From the NCBI RefSeq assembly GCF_000191885.1, contig NZ_AEWI01000037.1, positions 97,749-161,748 of the forward strand: DNA of 64,000 bases, written 5' to 3'. Under the pieces are notes generated by a model. It was not told the DNA's origin, did no database searches, and was given only the letters and a program-made list of their open reading frames with translations. Origin of the DNA: Anaerophaga thermohalophila DSM 12881 (GTDB lineage: Bacteria; Bacteroidota; Bacteroidia; Bacteroidales; Marinilabiliaceae). The translations under genes were made by a program, and so were the position numbers. This document shows, piece after piece, positions 25,932 through 33,931 of the stretch (the stretch's first letter is position 1; each line of letters starts with the position of its first letter).

Positions 25932-26543
25932 TTATGAACGCTTCAATATTCCATAGAATAAAATGTTCAGAATATTGTCGAGTTGCAACCTGAAATCGTC
26001 AAAATTTTCTACTCCCCTGAACAAAGGCATTTCCAGGCCGCGCAGAGCCGTACTGATGCCGATGGCAGCAAGTTTTAGATTTTTAATATCGAACTCTCCC
26101 GATGTGACTCCTTCTTCCATAATGGTCTTCAGCATTTCCTGTTCGGCCTTTTCCGAATTCTCCCTTACCTCCTCAAAAAAATAGTAATCGCCATAAGTTT
26201 CATCACGCATGGCCTTTTGATAATTTTCCAACTCCCGCAAAGTTTCCATTCTGATAACTACATAGTCATGAAATTTCTGACGGGGTTTATAATTGCTGTT
26301 AACCACATCGCGAAGCCGGGTTTCAAGTAGTTCAGCCTCAAGTTCGATGACAGCCTGAAATATCTCTTCTTTATTCCTGAAATAATAATAAAGAGAGCTC
26401 TTCCCTTTCCTCAGAGTAAGTGCAATATCCTCCATTGTGGTTTTGCGATACCCGTATTTAGCAAAAAGATCCCGGGCCGATTTAAGAATCGAATTCCGGA
26501 CAGTGTCTTGTTCCAATACAAATGAATTAAAGATGTTGCTCAT
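25932..26543 (-). CDS. TetR/AcrR family transcriptional regulator
   Basis: The N-terminal HTH is typical: ILKSARDLFAKYGYRKTTMEDIA, then LRKGKSSLYYYFRNKEEIF. The C-terminal ligand domain (about 75-203) is helical and not assignable to a ligand. Its targets are unknown; no efflux or lipid gene is next to it on the same strand. The upstream region holds a near -7 box (TAAGTTTA, around 26555) and then a long 8-bp tandem repeat array, an unusual setting for a promoter. Confidence 0.88.
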   Translation of the reverse strand: MSNIFNSFVLEQDTVRNSILKSARDLFAKYGYRKTTMEDIALTLRKGKSSLYYYFRNKEEIFQAVIELEAELLETRLRDVVNSNYKPRQKFHDYVVIRMETLRELENYQKAMRDETYGDYYFFEEVRENSEKAEQEMLKTIMEEGVTSGEFDIKNLKLAAIGISTALRGLEMPLFRGVENFDDFRLQLDNILNILFYGILKRS

Positions 26544-26576
26544 AATATTAAACTTAAGGTTACAGGATAGACGTCA

Positions 26577-26700
26577 GGCTGTTAGGCTGTTAGGTTATTA
26601 GGTTATTAGGTTATTAGGCTATTAGGCTATTAGGTTATTAGGTTATTAGGTTATTAGGCTATTAGGTTGTTAGGTTGTTAGGTTGTTAAATTGTTAGATT
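26577..26700. repeat. 8-bp tandem repeat array (TTAGGTTA-type)
   Basis: About 15 units of an 8-bp repeat (TATTAGGT, with variants TATTAGGC and TGTTAGGT) between the rnr stop and the tetR start. The number of units could vary by slippage, and it lies 34 bp upstream of the tetR ATG. Confidence 0.85.
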
Positions 26701-26711
26701 TTGCCTTAAAA

Positions 26712-28874
26712 TCAGGGTGCCGGGGTAAAATCAAGTTGTCTTCTTTCGAGGTTAGCCCGGGCAATTTTTATTCGAACCGAATCTCCCAATTGATATTTGC
26801 GGTTTTTATGGCGCCCCACGAGGCAATAATTCTCCTCATCAAACTGGTAAAAATCATCATCAAGGTCACGGATGGGAACCATTCCTTCGCATTTGTTCTC
26901 GTCCAGTTCAACGTAAATGCCCCATTCGGTCACACCCGAAATAACGCCGTCAAATACCTCACCAACTCTGTCCTTCAAAAATTCCACCTGCTTATACTTA
27001 ACAGAGGCACGCTCAGCATCGGCTGCTCTTATTTCCATTTTGGTGCTGTGATCGCATAGCTCTTCGTATTTTTCGGATGACACCGAACGCCCGCCATCAA
27101 GATATCGTTGCAGAAGCCGGTGTACCATCATGTCGGGATAACGTCTTATAGGCGAGGTAAAATGCGTGTAATACTTAAAACCAAGTCCATAATGGCCTAT
27201 GTTATGCGTCGAATAAACAGCTTTCGACATGGTACGTATGGCCAGTGTTTCCACAATATTTTGATGCTTTTTCCCCTGAACCTCATCCAGAAGGCGATTC
27301 AGCGAGTGACCGATGGTTTCGTGCCCTTTAGGCATAGCTTCAAATCCAAGTTTTCTTACAAACTTGCTGAAAGTTTCATACTTTTCGGGATTAGGTTCGT
27401 CATGAATCCGGTAAACAAAAGTTTTGGCGTTTTTCCCTGGCGCTGAATTCTTACCGTCCAACTCATTTTGTCCAATAATTTCAGCCACCCGCCTGTTGGC
27501 CAGCAACATGAATTCCTCAATCAGCTTATTGGCTTCTTTGGCCTCTTTGAAGAAAACGCTTAACGGATTTCCATTTTCATCCAGCTCAAATTTCACTTCA
27601 ACGCGTTCAAAATCAATAGAGCCCTTGCTAAACCGTTCCTTCCGGAGTTTTTGGGCCAAATCGTTCAGCACCTTCAACTCGCTGTTCAAATCTCCTTCCC
27701 CGGTTTCAATGACTGTCTGTGCCTCTTCATAAGTAAACCGCCTGTCGCTTCGAATGATAGTACGCCCAACCCAACTGTCAAGAACCCGGGCATCATTATC
27801 AAGCTCAAATACTGCCGAAAAGCAAAGCTTGTCCTCGTCGGGCCGCAAAGAGCACAATTCGTTACTCAACCGTTCGGGAAGCATAGGCACCACCCTGTCA
27901 ACCAGGTAAACAGAAGTCGCCCGGTCTGCCGCTTCCTTATCGATAACAGTATTTGGATGAACATAGTGGGTGACATCGGCTATATGAATGCCCACTTCCC
28001 AATTCCCGTTTTTTAGTTTTCTGAGCGAGAGGGCATCATCAAAATCTTTGGCATCGGCCGGATCAATAGTAAAAGTGGTCACTTTTCGGAAATCCCGTCT
28101 TTTCTTTATCTCAGCTGCAGGAATCTTATCTTTAATCTTTTCGGCAGCAGCCACCACATTAGCCGGATATTTATACGGCAGATTAAACTCTGCAAGGATA
28201 GCGTGCATTTCGGTGTTGTTTTCACCGGGATTACCAAGAATATCGACAACCTTTCCGATAGGATTTTTGGCTCTCCCGGGCCACTCAGTAATACATACCA
28301 CGGCCTTTTGTCCGTTTTTTCCACCCTTGAGATGTTCGGGAGGAATAAAAATGTCGTGATGCATAACACGCGAATCCGCGACAAGAAAAGCGAAGCCTTT
28401 GGAGACTTCGAGGGTACCGACAAAATGATCACGGCTGCGCTCAATAATCTCGACCACCTCACCTTCGGCCTGTTTCCTGGGCTTACGTGCATACTGAAGC
28501 ACCTTAACCCGGTCGCCGTTCAGGGCATGTCCCAAATTACTCTGAGCTACAAAAATATCTTCATCTCCTTCATCTGGAACGATGTAAGCCGTACCCCGCG
28601 TGGTCATGTCTACAATACCCTCGACGTAAATTCCCGGCGCCATGAGCAACTTGAACCTGCCCGTAGATACTTCTTTCAGAAAGTTTTCTTCACTCAGTTC
28701 AAAAAGAAAGACTTCGATTTGCAGTCTTGTTTTTTTCTTTGTAATTCCCAAAGCTGCCGAAACCTGCTTGTAATTATACGTTTTATGCGGATTATTTTTG
28801 AATAAATTCTTTACTGATGAACGCAGATCACTTTTTTTAAATAATTCATTGTTTCGTTTTTTCTTTTTAGGCAT
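26712..28874 (-). CDS. rnr: ribonuclease R
   Basis: RNase R/VacB 3'-5' exoribonuclease. Order: N-terminal helix-turn-helix-like region (about 20-80), cold-shock domains, the RNB catalytic domain with TIDPADAKDFDDALS (the metal-binding Asp cluster), DRVVPMLPERLSNELCSL and HYTHFTSPIRRYPD, then a C-terminal S1 domain. It degrades structured RNA. ATG 28874 (MPKKKKR) is chosen over Met at 28964. Length 720 aa. A family L copy with a perfect 30-bp palindrome lies in the leader, between the -7 box at 29005 and the start. Confidence 0.93.
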   Translation of the reverse strand: MPKKKKRNNELFKKSDLRSSVKNLFKNNPHKTYNYKQVSAALGITKKKTRLQIEVFLFELSEENFLKEVSTGRFKLLMAPGIYVEGIVDMTTRGTAYIVPDEGDEDIFVAQSNLGHALNGDRVKVLQYARKPRKQAEGEVVEIIERSRDHFVGTLEVSKGFAFLVADSRVMHHDIFIPPEHLKGGKNGQKAVVCITEWPGRAKNPIGKVVDILGNPGENNTEMHAILAEFNLPYKYPANVVAAAEKIKDKIPAAEIKKRRDFRKVTTFTIDPADAKDFDDALSLRKLKNGNWEVGIHIADVTHYVHPNTVIDKEAADRATSVYLVDRVVPMLPERLSNELCSLRPDEDKLCFSAVFELDNDARVLDSWVGRTIIRSDRRFTYEEAQTVIETGEGDLNSELKVLNDLAQKLRKERFSKGSIDFERVEVKFELDENGNPLSVFFKEAKEANKLIEEFMLLANRRVAEIIGQNELDGKNSAPGKNAKTFVYRIHDEPNPEKYETFSKFVRKLGFEAMPKGHETIGHSLNRLLDEVQGKKHQNIVETLAIRTMSKAVYSTHNIGHYGLGFKYYTHFTSPIRRYPDMMVHRLLQRYLDGGRSVSSEKYEELCDHSTKMEIRAADAERASVKYKQVEFLKDRVGEVFDGVISGVTEWGIYVELDENKCEGMVPIRDLDDDFYQFDEENYCLVGRHKNRKYQLGDSVRIKIARANLERRQLDFTPAP

Positions 28875-28946
28875 AAGTTTTATTAATATAAAATTTGTTT
28901 TTAAGGTCAAACAGAACGAGTCCCGATTAATCGGGACTCGTTCCCG
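28875..28946 (-). repeat. family L copy 6 with perfect 30-bp palindrome
   Basis: Diverged copy in the rnr leader. Positions 28914-28943 are a perfect palindrome built from GAACGAGTCCCGATT and its complement. The A/T-rich tail (AATTTTATATTAATAAAAC) runs into the rnr start. In RNA this would be a strong hairpin. Confidence 0.8.
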
Positions 28947-29004
28947 GATACCACTCTGAATCAATCGACCAAAATATACAATGTTTTGAATCTTTTATCA
29001 AACT

Positions 29005-29012
29005 CAAAGATA
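29005..29012 (-). promoter_or_regulatory. -7 box for rnr (TATCTTTG)
   Basis: Exact TAnnTTTG on the minus strand, about 130 nt upstream of the rnr ATG. It implies a leader of about 125 nt that contains the palindromic family L copy. Confidence 0.55.
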
Positions 29013-29093
29013 AGAATATCGACAACATTTGTAAAGTAGTCGATTAATTTGTTCGATAATTTTTGATTTCTTTGGAAGCTTTGTTTCGAATTA

Positions 29094-29618
29094 TCAGTCC
29101 AACACGTAGAACCCCATTTTTTGAGGATGGTCGAGAACTTTCCGGTGCGCAGGGATTTTTTTCAGCATATTCAATGCCACTAAATCTCCTCCCGCTGCTA
29201 TAATATAAATAAAGCCGTAGAGCCAGAACCCGAAAGAACCTGTAATAAGAGAAATCACAAACGGAACCACGCCAAGGACTATCAGAGGGAGCAATGCACC
29301 AACCCGGTAATACTGCACGCGCATAGGAGCTGTACAATGACAATAAGGTGTATAAGTGGACTTATCTATCCCGAATTTCACCGTTTTGTATCCTCCCCTG
29401 GCAAATGCTCCAAAGACCAGCGCATGTAGTAACTCATGCAACGGAACACCTACAACAACCATTAACAAAAAAAGAAGGAGACCATTTACAGACCAATGCA
29501 GGAACGGTTCAGTGCCGTGAATCACGAAAAACGGAATTCCTGTTGCAAACAGAACAGGAAGAATCATTCCTGCAGCCTTTTTGGCAGTTTCTTCTATGGT
29601 CAAAGATATTTCAGTCAC
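29094..29618 (-). CDS. DUF3267 membrane metalloprotease-like protein
   Basis: 174-aa protein with about four membrane segments and an HELLH motif in VGVPLHELLHALVFG, the zinc-binding motif typical of DUF3267. The family is thought to be site-2-protease-like, but no substrate is known. The start is GTG at 29618 (MTEISLTIEE); an exact -7 box TAACTTTG at 29653-29660 gives a leader of about 28 nt and excludes an earlier start. Single gene on its strand, downstream of the RND pump. Confidence 0.8.
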   Translation of the reverse strand: MTEISLTIEETAKKAAGMILPVLFATGIPFFVIHGTEPFLHWSVNGLLLFLLMVVVGVPLHELLHALVFGAFARGGYKTVKFGIDKSTYTPYCHCTAPMRVQYYRVGALLPLIVLGVVPFVISLITGSFGFWLYGFIYIIAAGGDLVALNMLKKIPAHRKVLDHPQKMGFYVLD

Positions 29619-29652
29619 TTTTAGCGAACAGTCATCAAACTCTAATCAGGGA

Positions 29653-29660
29653 CAAAGTTA
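29653..29660 (-). promoter_or_regulatory. -7 box for DUF3267 gene (TAACTTTG)
   Basis: Exact TAnnTTTG on the minus strand, overlapping the gap after the RND transporter gene, so the DUF3267 gene has its own promoter. Confidence 0.55.
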
Positions 29661-29675
29661 ACTTCATTATTCAGT

Positions 29676-32600
29676 TTATGAAAGTAAAAGCTCCTTTACG
29701 GTAAACAAAAGAGCCAGCACCGCCAGCCAGTCGGGCATCAATAATCGTCGCCGCTTTTGCTTATCTTCCATCAAACAATACAACACCGGCAAAACCACAA
29801 GCGTCAAAAGTGTTGCAGTAACCAGTCCGCCGACAACGACAGTGGCCAAAGGACGCAACACTTCAGCACCGGTCCCGGTTGAAAATGCCACCGGCAAAAA
29901 CCCAAAAGCAGCGGTTGCAGCTGTAAGAAGAACCGGCCTCAATCTTTGACGGGCCCCTTTGAGTATGCGCTCACGTAAATTGTTCATTCCCATTCTTTTT
30001 AATTCTGAATAATGCTCTATCAATACGATACCATTAAATACCGATATTCCGAACAACATAATAAAACCAACCCCGGCCGAAATAGAAAAAGGCATCCCCC
30101 GAATCCACAACAGCAACACCCCTCCGACAGCCGATAGGGGAATTGCAGAAAAAACCAGTATGGCAGACCGCATGTTCCCGAAGGCAAAATGAAGCATGAT
30201 AAAGATCAGTATAAGTGCGATGGGAACCACTATCATCAACCGTTTCCGCGCACTATTAAGATTCTCAAACTGTCCTCCGTATTCAACGTAATAACCGGGA
30301 AGCAAATCGACTTCTTCGCTGATCAGCCTTCTGGCATCCTCAACCACCGATTCAAGGTCGCGCTCCCGGACATTAACTCCCACCACTATTCGTCTCCGTG
30401 TATCGTCTCTGGATATCAATGCCGGGCCTTCCATCATTTCAATGTTTGCCACCTCCTTTAACGGAATACGGGCGCCACCGGGTAAGTCAACAGTTATATT
30501 TCTGAAGTTCTCCAACGATTTTAGTGAATTTTCATTAACCCGGACAACGAGATCGAAACGGCGTTCCCCTTCGAAAACGGTCCCGACTGTTGCCCCTGCA
30601 AAAACAGCACTTACCAACCGGTTAATATCCGCGATGTTCAACCCCAATGAAGCTATTTTCCGACGCTGGTATTTCACCCGCATTTCGGACAGCCCGGTCG
30701 TTTTTTCGAGTACCACATCGGCAGCACCGGGAACATCGTCCATCAATGCTTTAATTTGCCGTCCTTTTCGGTTCAGCTCATCCAAATCGTCACCAAAAAC
30801 CTTAATTGCCAGGTCGGCACGTACGCCCGTGACAAGCTCATTAACACGCATCTCGACAGGTTGTGTGAATTCCAGCTCAATGCCGGGAATCCGGCTCATT
30901 ATTTTTTCTTTGTATATATTAACCAGTTCATCTTTGGTGCCGGCAGTGACCCACTCGCTTTTTCTTTTTAGAGTAACAATTACATCGGCCTCATCCATCG
31001 ACATGGAGTTGACAGGTACTTCGGCCGATCCTATGCGGCTAACTACCTGACGGGTTTCGGGAAAAGATTTGACAATTTTCTCAATCCGGGTCATGGTGTC
31101 AATGGTCTCCCCAAGACTGGTTCCCGTTTTGAGAACCGGATGTATCAAAATATCTCCCTCATCCGGCGTAGGAACAAATTCAGCGCCCATTCGGTTAAAA
31201 ATAAAACCGGCTCCGCCAAGCAAAGCAAGCGCCATCAATATCACAGCCGTTTTATGTGAAAGCGCCCAATCGATGGTCGGTGCATACAGTTTACCCAGAA
31301 AATCCATCAAACGATCGGAAATTGTTCTTTTATCAAAAGAGGAAGATTTGATAAACAGCGCAGAGACGGCAGGCACAAAAGTGAACCCAAAAATCATGGC
31401 GCCGACCAAAGCAAAACTGAAGGTCAATGCCATGGGCCTGAACATCTTACCCTCCACACCACTTAATGCCAGAATGGGAACCAGGACAATGATAATAATG
31501 ATCTGACCAAAAACGGCAGACTTCATCATTTTAGTGGCTCCTTCGATTGAAAGGGAATCGCGTGCATTTAGCCGTTCCTGTTCCGAAAGTTTCAACAATC
31601 CGTTTCGGCGCACCCGGATCTTATAGCTAATATACTCAACGATAATAACTGCGCCAGAAATAATGATACCAAAATTAATGCCCCCGAGACTCATCATGTT
31701 GGCATCGATCCCTGTAATGTACATCAACGAAAGCGCGAAAAGCAAGCTTAAAGGAATAATGGAAGCAACCACCAGTCCGGAACGCCAGCTTCCCAACACC
31801 AGTACAACCACAAAAATTACTATCAGGGCTCCCAAAATCAGATTCTCAACAAGGGTGGTTGTTGTACGGCCGATAAGTTCACTACGTTCCAGAAAAGGAT
31901 TGATGTATACACCATCAGGAAGTGATTTCTGTACTTCGGCCACCCGCTCTTTGACCCTTTCGACAACCGCCTTGGGATTGGCTCCTTTCAACATCATTAC
32001 CTGCCCCATTACTTTTTCTCCTTCCCCGTTTCCTGTAAGGGCTCCAAAGCGATTGGCATGACCAATACGTACTTCTGCCACATCATCAACCAGGATAGGA
32101 TTGCCTTTTTCACCACCTACAACGATATTCCGGATATCATCCAGGTTTTCGATCAACCCATCAGCCCTGACAAAACAGCTTTGACCCGCCCGTTCGATAT
32201 AACTGCCGCCTGCCACGCTGTTGTTGTCCCTTACCGCTTTGAAAATTTGTTCCAATGTCACATTCAGCGCCTTCATTCGCGAGGGATCGATGGCCACTTC
32301 GTACTGTTTCAGCTGCCCGCCCCAGGTATTGACCTCAACAACACCTTCTATTCCTGATAATTGACGTCTCACTATCCAGTCCTGAATCGAACGGAGTTCC
32401 ATAGCTGAATAGCGGTCTTCGTAACCGGGCTTTACTTCAAGTGTATATTGATATATTTCACCCAGCCCGGTAGAAACAGGCCCCATAAAAGGCTTCCCGA
32501 ATCCTTCGGGAATATTTTCGGACGCCGACTCAATTTTTTCGGCAATCAACTGACGCGGGAGGTAGGTTCCCATGCTTTCGTCAAAAACGATGGTTACCAC

Positions 32601-32873
32601 AGAAAGTCCAAACTTCGAAACCGATCGTATTTCCCGGACACCTGGCAAATTTGCCATTTCCATTTCTACAGGATAAGTCAGAAATTTCTCAACATCAAGG
32701 GTGGACAGATTTCGGGATGTAGTGATCACCTGTACCTGGTTATTGGTTACATCAGGTGTTGCACCGATTGGCAGACGCGTTAAAGAGAAAATTCCAAAAG
32801 CAGCCACGGTAGCGGTAAACAAAAAAACCATTAATTTGTGGCGGACACTGAAACGGACAATGGCTTCTATCAT
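29676..32873 (-). CDS. CzcA/CusA-like RND transporter, proton relay altered
   Basis: 1065-aa inner-membrane RND protein. It has twelve predicted membrane helices and two large periplasmic loops (about 35-335 and 570-870), most like heavy-metal efflux CzcA/CusA. In TM4 the usual pattern LDFGLIVDGAVxxVEN reads INFGIIISGAVIIVEY. The two relay aspartates (Asp402 and Asp408 in CzcA) become Asn400 and Ser406, and only Glu413 remains. Proton-driven transport is therefore doubtful or uses other residues. No membrane-fusion protein or TolC gene is next to it, which is also unusual. The frame is intact over the whole length. Confidence 0.88.
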   Translation of the reverse strand: MIEAIVRFSVRHKLMVFLFTATVAAFGIFSLTRLPIGATPDVTNNQVQVITTSRNLSTLDVEKFLTYPVEMEMANLPGVREIRSVSKFGLSVVTIVFDESMGTYLPRQLIAEKIESASENIPEGFGKPFMGPVSTGLGEIYQYTLEVKPGYEDRYSAMELRSIQDWIVRRQLSGIEGVVEVNTWGGQLKQYEVAIDPSRMKALNVTLEQIFKAVRDNNSVAGGSYIERAGQSCFVRADGLIENLDDIRNIVVGGEKGNPILVDDVAEVRIGHANRFGALTGNGEGEKVMGQVMMLKGANPKAVVERVKERVAEVQKSLPDGVYINPFLERSELIGRTTTTLVENLILGALIVIFVVVLVLGSWRSGLVVASIIPLSLLFALSLMYITGIDANMMSLGGINFGIIISGAVIIVEYISYKIRVRRNGLLKLSEQERLNARDSLSIEGATKMMKSAVFGQIIIIIVLVPILALSGVEGKMFRPMALTFSFALVGAMIFGFTFVPAVSALFIKSSSFDKRTISDRLMDFLGKLYAPTIDWALSHKTAVILMALALLGGAGFIFNRMGAEFVPTPDEGDILIHPVLKTGTSLGETIDTMTRIEKIVKSFPETRQVVSRIGSAEVPVNSMSMDEADVIVTLKRKSEWVTAGTKDELVNIYKEKIMSRIPGIELEFTQPVEMRVNELVTGVRADLAIKVFGDDLDELNRKGRQIKALMDDVPGAADVVLEKTTGLSEMRVKYQRRKIASLGLNIADINRLVSAVFAGATVGTVFEGERRFDLVVRVNENSLKSLENFRNITVDLPGGARIPLKEVANIEMMEGPALISRDDTRRRIVVGVNVRERDLESVVEDARRLISEEVDLLPGYYVEYGGQFENLNSARKRLMIVVPIALILIFIMLHFAFGNMRSAILVFSAIPLSAVGGVLLLWIRGMPFSISAGVGFIMLFGISVFNGIVLIEHYSELKRMGMNNLRERILKGARQRLRPVLLTAATAAFGFLPVAFSTGTGAEVLRPLATVVVGGLVTATLLTLVVLPVLYCLMEDKQKRRRLLMPDWLAVLALLFTVKELLLS

Positions 32874-33625
32874 AGAGAAGTAATATTTGGATCATGCCCA
32901 ATTTACGAATTTTACAACGAAATGTGAAAAATTGTTTTTTATTTTTTGACTGATGAAACGAGCATGAGAAGGTTTGTTACAAAAGAAAATGTATAATTAA
33001 CCTCTAATCATCAAAGAAACCAAAAACAGGGAACAGATTCTTCGTCGTTACCTCCTCAGAATGACAAGAGGCCCTTTGTCATTCTGACGAAGGGGAGAAT
33101 CTAAAAAAACAAACAGACTAAAATGTGGTTTTTATTGATGTTAATAAAAATAATCTGCGTTCATCTGCGTCAACTGTGGTGAACTCTCAACCTTAACTTC
33201 AATCTCAACCTTAATCTCAACCTTAGCTGTTTGTCATTCTGAGCGGAGCGAAGAATCTTATATCAATTAAAGTATAATAAGTTGCATAATTCCAATGACT
33301 TAGACTTATTTTATACGGATGAAAGCTGAAAATCATTCGTTTTTTTTAATTAGTGCGTGTCTTCAATAGTCAGTTAAAAAACCTAAACGCAGAGACGCAA
33401 TGACTCAAAGTTTTTATTATGAGAGAGTTGTGGTTTGTGCCATTGATTGTGAAAACAATTAATTATCAGACATCTGTAAAATAGAACTGAGTATTGTGTC
33501 TATAAACCCGCAAAAATTTTCACAATATGTGTCTGTTCAGAAAGTGACGGTTGCGATGGCAGAGGAAGTGAAGAAGTGAACAAATACCACTATGTATTTG
33601 TCCCCATTAAAACCAATAAAAAATA
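32874..33625. other. intergenic region with mixed repeats
   Basis: No gene seen. Contents: a split family L copy (start half 32953-33000, end half about 33265-33321 ending ATACGGATG); a palindrome around TCAGAATGACA / TGTCATTCTGA (about 33058-33090) and a related GTCATTCTGAGCGGAGCG element near 33233; an imperfect CTCAACCTTAA tandem (33185-33230); and an AACGCAGAGACGC-type repeat (about 33385-33430). Confidence 0.75.
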
Positions 33626-33931
33626 ATGGCCATGAGAACACCGGAAAACTGGATAATAGAAAACAACAAGCTGACATGCACATTTACTCTGAGTAATTTT
33701 GTTGACGCTGTTAATTTTGTTAACAAAATTGTCCCCATTGCCGAAGAGGCAAACCATCATCCGGATATTGAAATCTTTGATTACAAAAAAGTAAAAATTA
33801 AGCTGATATCGCATGACGTGGGTGAAATCACGGAACGCGATGTAAAGCTGGCGGAAAAAATCATCTCACATATTCAACGGACAGGGCACGGGCCAGAGAC
33901 TCATCAAATTTCTCGGGAACGTACAACCTGA
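33626..33931 (+). CDS. pterin-4-alpha-carbinolamine dehydratase
   Basis: 101-aa PCD/DCoH family protein. It shows the motif EEANHHPDIEI (two adjacent His at the active site), with NWIIENNKLTCTFTL at the N-terminus and VKLAEKIISHI near the end. It dehydrates carbinolamine forms of tetrahydropterin; no aromatic hydroxylase is visible here, so the partner is elsewhere or the role is different. Its last 71 nt overlap the 3' end of the convergent hybrid kinase gene. Confidence 0.88.
   Translation: MAMRTPENWIIENNKLTCTFTLSNFVDAVNFVNKIVPIAEEANHHPDIEIFDYKKVKIKLISHDVGEITERDVKLAEKIISHIQRTGHGPETHQISRERTT

Noticed and set aside
26577..26700. Tandem octamers considered as a CRISPR array
   Set aside because: Units are contiguous 8-mers with no spacers and no cas genes nearby.
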